A stretch of DNA of 64,000 nt from Clostridia bacterium (GCA_910576205.1 CAJTHL010000001.1:186001-250000); one strand, 5' to 3'. Shown: positions 48,259 to 56,865, numbered from the stretch's first letter. Program-made: numbers and translations. Notes: generated by a model not told the origin, from the letters alone.

Positions 48259-49242
48259 CTACCGTCTCGCCTCCGGTTTCCCGTGGCCCGCCGGTCTTTT
48301 TCCGGAATGGCTCTTTTTCTGGGTATTGATCTTCTTCACTTTTTTATCCGAAACAGCAATGGATACTTTTGGCACTGCCTTCACATAATAATAGTATTCA
48401 TCATCCTCAAACTGCACATATTCCGTCCGGGAATAGTCCACGCTGAACAGGAAGAACTGCAAAACCACGGCAACGCCCACGGAAAACAGGCTTCCCAGAA
48501 TCAGCGGCAGAACCTTAATGGAGGTCTGCATCATCATTCCCCCTATGAGAAGCACCATAAAATCCGTAATGGCTCCCGACACGATAGCAATCTGCCACGC
48601 ATAATCCATGGACAGGCGGCGTATCACATAAACCAGGACGAGAGTCAAGGTAAAGGCCGCGATAAACAGCAGCATTTCCTTGTTGTTCACCACATTATCT
48701 ATAAGATATGTCACCTTCTGTTTCATGGTATCCGACTCAGACTCGCTGATAATATTTGTGTTAAGCTTCATATAGTGAAGCAGGTAGTAAACCACTGTGC
48801 CGCAGGCCACCGGAATCGCCGTAAGGGGGCCCGCCGTAAGTCCCATGACAAGGGGGAGCACATAGGGCACCTTAAAGACAAACGCCAGGGGGGCCGCCAC
48901 CAGCAGATACCCGTACTGGGGTGTCATTCTGAAATACAGCAGAAACATAATCAGTATCAGAATCGCCGATATGGCAAATATTTCCAGGGACAGTGCGTAG
49001 GCATGGGCCATTATCATAAGCCCTCCCAGTATCACAATCAGGTTCACCGGAAGAATGGAGCACAGAAGCGCCATCATCAGGACAATGGCCGGGTTCTTCA
49101 GACGGCTCATAAATCCCACGTTCTGATTAATCATAAGGAAGGTCGTCAGCGCCAGCAGGAACTTCAAAAGCGGCATGACGTAAATATCGTACTTTGCGTA
49201 AAAAAGCTTTATTTTTTCTCTGATTTCCAGTAAAGTTGTCAT
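48259..49242 (-). CDS. Polytopic membrane protein of unknown function
   Basis: 327 aa with about nine membrane segments and a basic C-terminal tail ending KKSHSGKRPAGHGKPEARR. It resembles nothing I can name with confidence; the spacing of segments is transporter-like. It sits directly upstream of cdaA in the same direction, and a second membrane gene precedes it by 1 bp. ATG 49242 has AGGAGG at a workable distance; the longer ORF start is not supported. A role in cell envelope or osmotic control is only a guess from position. Confidence 0.7.
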   Translation of the reverse strand: MTTLLEIREKIKLFYAKYDIYVMPLLKFLLALTTFLMINQNVGFMSRLKNPAIVLMMALLCSILPVNLIVILGGLMIMAHAYALSLEIFAISAILILIMFLLYFRMTPQYGYLLVAAPLAFVFKVPYVLPLVMGLTAGPLTAIPVACGTVVYYLLHYMKLNTNIISESESDTMKQKVTYLIDNVVNNKEMLLFIAAFTLTLVLVYVIRRLSMDYAWQIAIVSGAITDFMVLLIGGMMMQTSIKVLPLILGSLFSVGVAVVLQFFLFSVDYSRTEYVQFEDDEYYYYVKAVPKVSIAVSDKKVKKINTQKKSHSGKRPAGHGKPEARR

Positions 49243-49243
49243 G

Positions 49244-49675
49244 TTATGATGTTCCTCCTGCGGTATGATTGCTGCCTCCGGCCTTGCCCTCCGCTTCATA
49301 AAAGGCAGAAATATGCTTCAGCAGCTGGTAGTATCCGGACAGGCTCTTCCGGTTTTTTTTGTATTTCCAGCTATAGTAGAAATAAGTTATCACCACGTAG
49401 ACAATAAGGCCTGCCACGTAGCAGGTGGCAAGCTGCTTTCCAAATGCCACCAGATCCATCTTATGGATGTTCGCCATGAGATATTCCAGCTTGTAAAAGC
49501 CCCAGAGGCCCAGGCAGAGCCCGTAAACCAGCGTGTAGCAGATCACGCTCCATATCAGATTGAGGCCGATGTAATCCCCCCGGAAATAATGGTTGATGGG
49601 GATGCTCCTTTTTCCCTCGTGTGTCTCGTAGGCGGCCGCCCTGGTCATCAGCCTGATTTTTTCTTCATTCAACAT
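49244..49675 (-). CDS. Small membrane protein of unknown function
   Basis: 143 aa with two membrane segments (about 38-60 and 80-105), a cytosolic N-terminus with INHYFRGDYIGLNLI, and a cytosolic C-terminus with KNRKSLSGYYQLLKHISAFYEAE. AAGGAG precedes the ATG. Its stop lies 1 bp before the next membrane gene's start, so the two probably work together. Confidence 0.7.
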   Translation of the reverse strand: MLNEEKIRLMTRAAAYETHEGKRSIPINHYFRGDYIGLNLIWSVICYTLVYGLCLGLWGFYKLEYLMANIHKMDLVAFGKQLATCYVAGLIVYVVITYFYYSWKYKKNRKSLSGYYQLLKHISAFYEAEGKAGGSNHTAGGTS

Positions 49676-49708
49676 AGGCCACTCCTTTATCTTTTAAGTA
49701 TACCACAT

Positions 49709-50443
49709 CTACCGGCCGCTTCCAATACCAATACACAAAAAATATACCTTCCCGGCCCCTTTTTCTTTCAGAGCCCTGGCCGCCGCATCCATGGTACTTC
49801 CCGTCGTATATATATCGTCAATAAGAAGAATTGTCTTAAATTTTACATGATCCGGCCGGATTTTAAAAGCAGTTTTCATATTTCTTCTCCGCTCCCTCCC
49901 CCCAAGTCCCTTCTGGGGAAGTGTCTTTTCCACACGGACAAGAAGGCCCGTTTCCACCGGAATATGCCAGCTTCTTCCAAGCTCCCTGGCCAGAAGCTCC
50001 GCCTGGTTATAGCCCCGCTTCCGCCTTCTGGATGGATGCAGGGGAACCGGAATCAGAACCTCCGGCCGCCACCTGGCTGCCTGCACGCCAAAAGCCAGGG
50101 ACATTTCCTCCCCATAAAACCGCTTATATTCCCTGCGTCCCCGGTATTTAAAAGCCGCTATGGAATCCCGCAGCCTGTCGTCATAGAGAAATAAGGCTCT
50201 CCCTCTGTCATAAGCATGGCCCGTTTTCCCGCAATCCATACAATACTCCCCGTCAGATTCTCCCAGAGGCTTCCCGCACTTCATACAAAAAGGCTCCTCC
50301 ACCCGCTTAAAAACTCCCCTGCAGGAGGGGCAGACATACCTGGCGCTCCAGGGAAGGACCTTATGACAGACCGGACATCTGGGCGGATAGATAAGATTCA
50401 ATAGTCCTTGCCAGACCCGAATAGCGTTTCTGCTCACTCTCAT
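49709..50443 (-). CDS. ComF family protein (phosphoribosyltransferase-like)
   Basis: 244 aa. Two N-terminal zinc-finger-like cysteine pairs (CPVC..CPSC and CMKCG..CMDCG) precede a PRTase domain with VLIPVPLHPSRRRKRGYNQ and the PRPP loop LLIDDIYTTGSTMDAAA. ComF is linked to natural transformation and DNA processing in some bacteria. Its ATG at 50443 lies 83 bp inside the 3' end of recD2 in another frame; the first zinc pair begins at about residue 22, so a much later start is not possible. A GTG at 50437 is an alternative. Confidence 0.9.
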   Translation of the reverse strand: MRVSRNAIRVWQGLLNLIYPPRCPVCHKVLPWSARYVCPSCRGVFKRVEEPFCMKCGKPLGESDGEYCMDCGKTGHAYDRGRALFLYDDRLRDSIAAFKYRGRREYKRFYGEEMSLAFGVQAARWRPEVLIPVPLHPSRRRKRGYNQAELLARELGRSWHIPVETGLLVRVEKTLPQKGLGGRERRRNMKTAFKIRPDHVKFKTILLIDDIYTTGSTMDAAARALKEKGAGKVYFLCIGIGSGR

Positions 50444-52631
50444 TTCCCACCATATTCTCAAAGGCTTCCTTACTTCCCACCAGGGTTACGCAGGAGCGCG
50501 CCCTGGTAACCGCCGTGTACAGAAGGTTCCGGTTCATCAGCATCCTGGGACCTCCCAGAAGGGGGATCACCACAGCCGGGTATTCGCTTCCCTGGGATTT
50601 GTGGATGGTGATGGCGTAGGCCAGCTCCAGCTCGTCAAGCTGCTTAAAGTCGTAGGTCACAAGCCGCCCCTCGTCAAACTCTACCTGCATGGTTTCCGCA
50701 AAGGTGTTAATCTGACGGATAAGACCCATATCCCCGTTGAAAATCCCAAGCCCTTTATCCACGGCCAGCCCGTACCGGTTGCGTACCTCCCACTCCATCT
50801 GGTAGTTGTTGCGTATCTGCATGACCTTGTCCCCCTCCCGGAAGAGGCCGTTTCCATGCTCCCGCTCCTCCTTATCCGGAGACTGGGGGTTTAAGTATCT
50901 CTGCAATACTATATTCAGCTGCTCCACCCCCAGTGCACCTTTCCGCATGGGGGTCAGTACCTGGATATCAAAGGGCTTCGCCTCCACATATCTGGGAAGC
51001 TTCTCCTGCACCAGAGCCAGAACCACTCTGGCTACCACCGTGGGATCCTGCCGCTCCAGAAAGAAGAAATCCCGGCTCTTGTTGTTTAAGGCCACCCGCT
51101 CTCCCTGGTTTATCTTATGGGCGTTTACAATGATATCGCTCTGGGCTGCCTGACGGAAAATCCGGGACAGGCGCACTACCGGGAATACCCCGCTGCCGAT
51201 CACGTCCCGCAGTACATTACCCGGCCCCACGCTGGGGAGCTGGTTTACGTCCCCCACCAGAATCAAACGTGTGCCAGGCAGGATTGCTTTTAATAGAGCC
51301 TGCATCAGATAGAGATCCACCATGGACATTTCATCGATAATGACCACGTCCGCCTCCAGAGGATTGTCAGCGTCCCGCTGGAATACCGCCCGGTTTCCTC
51401 CCTGGTCGGGACTTCCGGACAGCTCCAGCATCCGGTGAATGGTCCGGGCCTCATAGCCCGTGGCTTCTGTCATCCGCTTTGCCGCCCGCCCCGTAGGCGC
51501 AGCCAGCAGGATTTCCAGGTTCTCCGCCTCAAAATACCGGATAATGGTATTGATAGTGGTGGTTTTTCCGGTTCCCGGCCCGCCGGTTATAATCAGAAGG
51601 CCGTTCTTCACCGCCTCCGCCATGGCCTTTCGCTGCTCCTCCTCCAGATGGATCCGGGAGTAATCTTCCACCCGGCGCATTTTCTCCTCCGCCCGTCTGT
51701 CCAGCTCCTCCATGGGCTGGTTTAAGGCGCACAGCATGGCGGCCACATTGAGCTCCGTGTGATAATAGCCCGCCCCGTAGAAAAAGGGGATTTCCCGCTG
51801 TTCATCCTCCCGCATTCCCGTATACGCCGGGTCTGGCAGCATCCGCCGCACAAGCTTTCTCTCCACATACAAATCCATCAAATGCTTTTCCACCGTCTCC
51901 CGGGGCACCTCAAGAAGCTCCATGGCCTGGTCCTTCAGCCGCTCTCCCGGAAGGCAGGTGTGCCCCTCCCCGGCCGCCTGCTGCAGGGTATATAAAATCC
52001 CGCTTCGCACCCTGTAATCCGAGTCCTGGTGAATGCCCACACGCCGGGCAATCTCGTCCGCCGTGCAGAATCCCACGCCCTCTATATCGTCCGCAAGCTG
52101 ATATGGGTTTTTCTTTATCTTCTCATAAATGGATTGCCCGTATTTTTGGTAAATTTTTACAGCCAATCCCGTGGTAACGCCGTATTGCTGGAGAAACAGC
52201 ATGGCCTGGTGGAGCTCTCTTTTCTCCTCCACCTGGACGGCGATCTCCCGGGCCTTCTTTTCGCTGATACCCTTAACCTCCGCCAGACGCTCCGGCTCCT
52301 CCTCGATAATGCGGAAGGTATCCTCCTTAAAGCGGCGCACAATCCTGGCCGCCAGAGCAGCGCCTACCCCTTTGACAGCCCCGCTTCCCAGATACCGCTC
52401 CATTGCCAGCATATCCTTTGGCGCAAGGCTCCTAAAGCTCTCCACCTGGAACTGCTCACCGTACATGGGATGCACCTTGTAGGCACCCTCAAGCTCCAGA
52501 TACTCCCCTTCGCTTAAAGACGAGAAGCTGCCCACACAGGTAATCTCCTGCTCCTCACTCATCAGCACAAACACGGTGTATCCGTTTTCATTATGATAGA
52601 TTACATGCTCTATGTATCCTTCCAGCCTCAT
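50361..52631 (-). CDS. recD2: RecD2-type ATP-dependent DNA helicase
   Basis: 756 aa. The N-terminal OB-like and helix-hairpin-helix region (AVKGVGAALAARIV, and EVKGISEKKAREIA) is followed by SF1B helicase motifs: Walker A GGPGTGKTT at about 352, IIDEMSMVD, GDVNQLPSVGPG, and the late TIHKSQGSEYPAVVIP and YTAVTRAR. It unwinds 5'-3' and acts in repair outside RecBCD. The order mreB-recD2-comF is compact; a hairpin at 52683-52706 separates mreB from recD2. Confidence 0.95.
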   Translation of the reverse strand: MRLEGYIEHVIYHNENGYTVFVLMSEEQEITCVGSFSSLSEGEYLELEGAYKVHPMYGEQFQVESFRSLAPKDMLAMERYLGSGAVKGVGAALAARIVRRFKEDTFRIIEEEPERLAEVKGISEKKAREIAVQVEEKRELHQAMLFLQQYGVTTGLAVKIYQKYGQSIYEKIKKNPYQLADDIEGVGFCTADEIARRVGIHQDSDYRVRSGILYTLQQAAGEGHTCLPGERLKDQAMELLEVPRETVEKHLMDLYVERKLVRRMLPDPAYTGMREDEQREIPFFYGAGYYHTELNVAAMLCALNQPMEELDRRAEEKMRRVEDYSRIHLEEEQRKAMAEAVKNGLLIITGGPGTGKTTTINTIIRYFEAENLEILLAAPTGRAAKRMTEATGYEARTIHRMLELSGSPDQGGNRAVFQRDADNPLEADVVIIDEMSMVDLYLMQALLKAILPGTRLILVGDVNQLPSVGPGNVLRDVIGSGVFPVVRLSRIFRQAAQSDIIVNAHKINQGERVALNNKSRDFFFLERQDPTVVARVVLALVQEKLPRYVEAKPFDIQVLTPMRKGALGVEQLNIVLQRYLNPQSPDKEEREHGNGLFREGDKVMQIRNNYQMEWEVRNRYGLAVDKGLGIFNGDMGLIRQINTFAETMQVEFDEGRLVTYDFKQLDELELAYAITIHKSQGSEYPAVVIPLLGGPRMLMNRNLLYTAVTRARSCVTLVGSKEAFENMVGNESEQKRYSGLARTIESYLSAQMSGLS

Positions 52632-52682
52632 GCCGCCCCTTTATACACCCCTCTTGTTGTCCCATCTCTTTACATACACAAA

Positions 52683-52706
52683 GGCATGACGAAAAAACGC
52701 CATGCC
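52683..52706 (-). terminator. Weak hairpin after mreB
   Basis: A 9-bp stem (GGCATGGCG/CGTCATGCC on the minus strand, one G-T pair) with a T6 loop is followed by TTTGTGT. It could be a leaky terminator or processing site between mreB and recD2. Confidence 0.45.
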
Positions 52707-52733
52707 CCTCTCTATTCTCTTTTCCGGTTTTGT

Positions 52734-53732
52734 CTACTCGCTGTCCCTGTGTCCGGACATAAATTCCACAAACTTGCCGGTTCCGATAGCCACGCACTGC
52801 ATGGTATCCTCGGCTGTCATGGTATTGATGCCTGTTTTTTCCTCCAGAAGTTCTTCCAGGCCTCTAAGCAGGGCGCCGCCGCCGGTAAGCACAATGCCCC
52901 TGTCCGCAATATCCGCGGCCAGCTCTGGCGGAGTCCTCTCCAGCACGCTATGCACGGTTTCCACAATCTGAAGGGTAGTCTCCCGGAGGGCTTCCTCCGT
53001 ATCCTCCGAGGAAACACTCACAGTCTTGGGAAGTCCGGTTACCAGGTTCCGGCCTCTCACATCCATGGTTTCCGCCTCCACACGGCGGTAGCAGCTTCCC
53101 ACCTTGATCTTAATGTCCTCTGCTGTTCGCTCTCCGATCAGCAGGTTGTGTTTCTTTCTCATATACCGGACGATAGCCTCGTCAAAATCATCTCCGGCAA
53201 TCTTCACGGAGCTGCTGACAACGGTTCCGCCAAGGGAAATCACAGCCACATCCGTAGTACCACCGCCGATATCCACGATCATATTGCCGCAGGGCCTGGA
53301 AATATCAATGCCGGCCCCAATGGCGGCTGCAATGGGCTCCTCTATAATCAGCACCTCCCTGGCTCCTGCCTGGTAGGTGGCGTCCTCCACTGCCTTCTTC
53401 TCTACCTCCGTCACACCGCTGGGCACGCATACCGCAATCCTGGGCTTACGCATATGACGTTTTCCCAGGGCTTTTCCTATAAAATACCGGAGCATTTTCT
53501 CCGTCACCGTATAATCCGAAATCACACCCTGGCGCAGGGGACGCACGGCGACAATATTGCCGGGAGTTCTTCCCAGCATCAGCCTTGCCTCCTCACCGAT
53601 AGCCCGGATTTTATTTGTATCACGGTCAAAAGCCACTACTGACGGCTCCTTTAACACAACGCCTTTTCCCTTTATATAAACCAGAATACTGGCAGTTCCC
53701 AGATCAATCCCGATATCCGTTCCGTTTCCCAT
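52734..53732 (-). CDS. mreB: Rod shape-determining protein MreB
   Basis: 332 aa, actin fold: phosphate-1 GIDLGTASILVYIKGKG, phosphate-2 VDIGGGTTDVAVIS, and adenosine-binding LTGGGALLRGLEELL. It forms membrane-bound filaments that direct side-wall synthesis. It could equally be the paralog Mbl; mreC and mreD are not adjacent. AAAGGGGA lies upstream of the ATG. It has its own promoter and a ~110-nt leader with two small hairpins. Confidence 0.93.
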   Translation of the reverse strand: MGNGTDIGIDLGTASILVYIKGKGVVLKEPSVVAFDRDTNKIRAIGEEARLMLGRTPGNIVAVRPLRQGVISDYTVTEKMLRYFIGKALGKRHMRKPRIAVCVPSGVTEVEKKAVEDATYQAGAREVLIIEEPIAAAIGAGIDISRPCGNMIVDIGGGTTDVAVISLGGTVVSSSVKIAGDDFDEAIVRYMRKKHNLLIGERTAEDIKIKVGSCYRRVEAETMDVRGRNLVTGLPKTVSVSSEDTEEALRETTLQIVETVHSVLERTPPELAADIADRGIVLTGGGALLRGLEELLEEKTGINTMTAEDTMQCVAIGTGKFVEFMSGHRDSE

Positions 53733-53850
53733 TTACGCTTCTGTCCCCTTTCCTTTACTCTATATATGTATTTCCATTTTTATGGAAAATATTCTCATGT
53801 ATATTTCCGTCAAAGCCCCTTCCAGAAGGGCATGGCTGCAAGTACACTCT

Positions 53851-53878
53851 ATTATAAACAATTCTACTGGATTTGCAA
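53851..53878 (-). promoter_or_regulatory. Predicted promoter of mreB
   Basis: On the minus strand, TTGCAA and TATAAT are 16 nt apart. The leader contains hairpins GCCCTT/AAGGGGC and ATTTTCCAT/ATGGAAAT before the ribosome binding site. Confidence 0.6.
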
Positions 53879-53948
53879 AGGTTTTTTACAAAAACTTTTC
53901 TTAAGCTTTGTTAATCTTTGCCAGAAAAGGGGATTTCCGCGTCCGATA

Positions 53949-54437
53949 TTACGCCGTCTTGAAAATATGACCTCTCACCCTGGCCACCGCCATCAGCAGA
54001 ATCAGTCCCAGCACGCCGCATCCCACAATCTCACCGGCTCCCACGGTGGCCATCATAAAGGGAATCGGAAGCTTCTCCCCATATCCATAGTACAGCACAA
54101 ACGGCACGATCAGGGTATTGGCAAGAATAGGCGGCAATGGAGCCAGATACCGGCTTTTCTTTCTCAACAGGTAAGTTCCCACCGCGCCAATCAGGGTAGC
54201 CAGGCTTCCAAACACCACATCCAGCACAATGGCCCCTCCCATAAGGTTGGCAATGAGACATCCTATGAACAGTCCCGGAATTGCCGCCGGCGTGAAAAAG
54301 GGCAGAATCGTCAGCGCCTCCGCCACACGGATCTGCACATATCCGTAGCTGGCCGGTGCAAACAGCATGCACAGAGCCACGTAAATAGCCGCTATCATGG
54401 CAGCCTGGGTCATCAGGGTTACTTTGTTTTCTTTCAT
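53949..54437 (-). CDS. queT: QueT family queuosine precursor transporter
   Basis: 162 aa with five to six membrane segments. The start (TLMTQAAMIAAIYVALCMLFAPASYGYVQIRVAEAL) and the PGLFIGCLIANLMGG and LANTLIVPFVLYYGYG segments fit QueT/COG4708, an ECF-type substrate-binding membrane component for queuosine precursors. It would rely on shared ECF ATPases and EcfT encoded elsewhere. GAGGAG precedes the ATG. It has a consensus promoter and a structured leader that may be a riboswitch. Confidence 0.9.
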   Translation of the reverse strand: MKENKVTLMTQAAMIAAIYVALCMLFAPASYGYVQIRVAEALTILPFFTPAAIPGLFIGCLIANLMGGAIVLDVVFGSLATLIGAVGTYLLRKKSRYLAPLPPILANTLIVPFVLYYGYGEKLPIPFMMATVGAGEIVGCGVLGLILLMAVARVRGHIFKTA

Positions 54438-54530
54438 TTTTTTGTTCTCCTCTAGTATTTTTTTTACGTGTGGAAGGTCTCGAACACACGGTTTTTTGGA
54501 AACGCCCTAAAAAGGCTTTTCCAAAAACAC
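54438..54530 (-). promoter_or_regulatory. Structured 5' leader of queT, candidate riboswitch
   Basis: The ~93-nt leader has a first hairpin (GGAAA..TTTCC with an inner GCC/GGC part), a CCAAAAAACC linker, and a second hairpin (CGTGTG/CACACG), then an A-rich run into the ribosome binding site. queT genes are often controlled by preQ1 riboswitches. The preQ1-I consensus was not found. The larger preQ1-III class would fit the size, but this is an inference without a covariance search. Confidence 0.4.
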
Positions 54531-54558
54531 ATTATATAGAAAAAACGGAAAATGTCAA
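54531..54558 (-). promoter_or_regulatory. Consensus promoter of queT
   Basis: On the minus strand, perfect TTGACA and TATAAT hexamers are separated by 16 nt. This is the best promoter match in the window. Confidence 0.8.
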
Positions 54559-54585
54559 GGAAATATGGGAAAGCCCGACTATCTT

Positions 54586-55959
54586 TCACCTTCCCGCCTT
54601 CATGGCAAGCCGGAAAGTACACCCTCCCCCATCCGTATCCACGGCTTCCAGCTCTGCCTTCATGCTTCGTGCCAGGGACACGGCTATTCCAAGGCCCAGC
54701 CCGAAATGCTCCTTATCCTTGCGGGAGGGATCCATGCGGCTGAAGCGGTCAAAGACCCGGTCTTTCCATCCATCCGGGATTCCCGGGCCGTGATCGCATA
54801 CGGACAGAAGCACCCGGCCCCCCTTTTGGCACGCCGACAGTTCTATTTTTCCTGCACCATGCTTCCCGGAAGTATCCAGTCCAGAACCCTTCTCTGCTTC
54901 CGGGCAGCCGTAAGCCATGGCATTGTCCAGGAAAATAGCCAGCACCTGGTAAATCCACTGGGCATTTCCGTACACAGGCGGCAGAATATCTTCGGGAAGC
55001 TTTAGGCAAAGCCGGATTCCCCTGCTCTCACAGAGGGGTTCATAGGTTTCCAGAAGCTGTAAAAGTACCCCGTCAGCCTCCACCCGCTCCATCTTCGAAG
55101 CGCCGCCTGTTCTCTTTTGTCCCCAACCTCTTTTTACGTCCTCCTCCTTGTCCAGGGAGGCCAGGAAAAGCAGGTTTTTCACCAGACGCCCGGCGCGGAC
55201 GCATTCCTTCCCGATAAGCTCTGCCATATGGTCCGTCTGCTCTGGTACGGTGGTAATGGCCGTGGCGCAGGTCTGTATGACGCTTAAGGGCGAACGAAGC
55301 TCGTGGGAAGCAGCCGCCACAAATTCCGTCTGCTTCCGGTGGTATTCCTCCACAGGCCTTATGGCCCGCCTCATAAGCCGCCTGCTGACCAGAAACAGGG
55401 CCGCGGTCCCCAGAATCTCCAGGGAAATATAGAGCGCCCCCTGCCACTGACGGCTTCTTTTCTCAGCCGTAGTGTCCAGAAGCAGTATCAGCCCGCAAAA
55501 GCCTCTGTCCCGTGACATCACGGCCGCGCCGCCAAGGTAGGTATCCCCCCCGTCCCCCTTCAGGGAGAAGACAGAGCTCTCCTGGCTGGAAAGGGAAAAG
55601 GGCCTGATGGAAAGATCCACATTCTCCTGAAGGGCCTGCTCCCGCAGCCGGGAAATCAAAATCTCCCTGGGAGTCTCAGGCTTCCAGGAGCCGTTAAAGA
55701 ACAGCGGACGGCCATTTTCTTCTATATAAATAATGAACCTTCCCTCCGCCTCCACTCTGGCAAGCCAGCTATCGGATATTTCGGAATCCATCTCAAGCTT
55801 CCGCTTCAGATCCAGCATCTGATTCCGGAAAGCTTCTTCCGTCCTGCTGTCTGCCCAGGTTATCTGATAAAACCAGGCGATACAAAGCATGAAAAACAGA
55901 ATCAGACTGGTGACGCAGGTAAAAAGGAGGGTTAAATGACGATACAGCTTCTGAATCAT
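54586..55959 (-). CDS. Sensor histidine kinase
   Basis: 457 aa. Membrane segments at about 10-30 and 180-200 flank an extracytoplasmic sensor domain of ~145 residues. The dimerisation/phosphorylation helix has AAASHELRSPLSVIQT (His ~232), then the N-box FLDNAMAYG, G1 CDHGPGIPDG, and G2 GLGLGIAVS. No HAMP domain is obvious. It overlaps the response regulator gene by 4 bp (ATGA). The signal is unknown; the divergent ABC operon suggests a sugar or envelope cue. Confidence 0.93.
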   Translation of the reverse strand: MIQKLYRHLTLLFTCVTSLILFFMLCIAWFYQITWADSRTEEAFRNQMLDLKRKLEMDSEISDSWLARVEAEGRFIIYIEENGRPLFFNGSWKPETPREILISRLREQALQENVDLSIRPFSLSSQESSVFSLKGDGGDTYLGGAAVMSRDRGFCGLILLLDTTAEKRSRQWQGALYISLEILGTAALFLVSRRLMRRAIRPVEEYHRKQTEFVAAASHELRSPLSVIQTCATAITTVPEQTDHMAELIGKECVRAGRLVKNLLFLASLDKEEDVKRGWGQKRTGGASKMERVEADGVLLQLLETYEPLCESRGIRLCLKLPEDILPPVYGNAQWIYQVLAIFLDNAMAYGCPEAEKGSGLDTSGKHGAGKIELSACQKGGRVLLSVCDHGPGIPDGWKDRVFDRFSRMDPSRKDKEHFGLGLGIAVSLARSMKAELEAVDTDGGGCTFRLAMKAGR

Positions 55960-56633
55960 GACGTTTTTCCCAGCTTATAGCCCACCCCGTGAACCGTAAA
56001 TATTTTTACAGCGCTCTTTAAGGTACGCAGGTGTTTCCTCAGATAATAGATGTAAGTGTCCAGATTTCCGTCCTCCACCTGGCCGTCCGGCCCCCACACC
56101 CGCCCGAAAAGCAGGGCCCGGGCCAGGATTTTCTCCGGATTCTGCATAAAATATTCCATCAGCAGGGCCTCCCGCCTGGACAGCCGGATCATTTCTCCAC
56201 CCACAGACAGCTCATGATTCTGTACCTGGTATTCCAGATCCCCATACCGGAGACTCTCCTGCTTTTTCAGCACAGCCGGGCGGCGCACCAGGGCCCGGAT
56301 TCTCGCCAGAAGCTCCTCCACATCATAGGGCTTTCCGATATAATCGTCTGCGCCCCCGTCAAGCCCCGCAATGCGCTCCCGCACGTCGTCCAGGGCTGTG
56401 GCCAGAATCACCGGCGTACGGATGCCGTTTTCCCGAATCATCCGCAAAAGCGACAGCCCGTCAAGCCCCGGAAGCATCCTGTCCAGAATCATCAGATCAT
56501 AGACCGGCTGCAGGGCATAAAACGCCGCGTCTGCCCCGTGGTATACGCAGTCTACCTGGTAACCCGCGTGTACAAGCTGAAGCTTGAGGGCTTCGCAGAG
56601 CTGCTGGTCGTCCTCTATCAATAAAATCCGCAT
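55956..56633 (-). CDS. OmpR/PhoB-family response regulator
   Basis: 225 aa. The receiver domain has ILLIEDDQQLCEAL, the phospho-acceptor Asp in LMILDRMLPGLDG, and GADDYIGKPYDVEEL; a winged-helix domain follows (RLSRREALLMEYFMQNPEKILARALL, NLDTYIYYLRKHL). ATG 56633 is chosen because AGGAGG lies 7 nt before it; the ATG at 56639 is too close. It is the partner of the downstream kinase, divergent from the ABC operon over 232 bp that hold a direct repeat suited to this family. Confidence 0.93.
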   Translation of the reverse strand: MRILLIEDDQQLCEALKLQLVHAGYQVDCVYHGADAAFYALQPVYDLMILDRMLPGLDGLSLLRMIRENGIRTPVILATALDDVRERIAGLDGGADDYIGKPYDVEELLARIRALVRRPAVLKKQESLRYGDLEYQVQNHELSVGGEMIRLSRREALLMEYFMQNPEKILARALLFGRVWGPDGQVEDGNLDTYIYYLRKHLRTLKSAVKIFTVHGVGYKLGKTS

Positions 56634-56753
56634 AGACATTCCTCCTGGAAAAGGTATTTTATATCCCATCCGCAGCGCGCATCCGGCTGTTTTCGCACTG
56701 TTCATTGCTATCGTGGAGATTATAGCATACAAATCTCAAAAAAATCTTTAAGC

Positions 56754-56799
56754 TTTTCTGAGGATCCGGCAAGATTTTCTGAACTTTCCCTGTTATGCT
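56754..56799 (+). promoter_or_regulatory. Candidate response-regulator direct repeat and promoter of the ABC operon
   Basis: Two copies of TTTTCTGA (56754-56761, 56775-56782) are 21 bp apart, two helical turns, as OmpR-type sites require. The second overlaps the -35 position of an extended -10 (TGTTATGCT, 56791-56799). On the other strand TGCTATAAT near 56727-56735 could serve the regulator gene. Confidence 0.45.
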
Positions 56800-56815
56800 G
56801 GAGAAGAACTCTGAA

Positions 56816-56856
56816 ATCAGCATCTGCTTAGGCGGATGCAGTACGCAAACAGGAGG
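56816..56856 (+). repeat. Intergenic hairpin repeat, plus-strand copy
   Basis: ATCAGCATCTGC, TTAG and GCGGATGCAGTACG form an 8-bp stem (GCATCTGC/GCGGATGC, one G-T pair) just before AGGAGG. This is the only copy on the plus strand, and it again points in the direction of its gene. Confidence 0.6.
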
Positions 56857-56865
56857 TTTATCTAT

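Noticed and set aside
48283..49233. Long plus-strand open frame (316 codons) opposite the membrane protein gene
   Set aside because: It is fully antisense to a gene with clear membrane-protein sense, a ribosome binding site and operon context. The antisense product is His/Gln-rich and lacks domain-like sequence.
54465..54500. Plus-strand terminator reading of the second queT leader hairpin
   Set aside because: The hairpin is followed by T residues on the plus strand, but there is no plus-strand gene to terminate. Its place in the queT leader is the simpler reading.
54438..54530. preQ1-I riboswitch
   Set aside because: The short loop and tail consensus of that class was not found; only a generic structured leader is reported.
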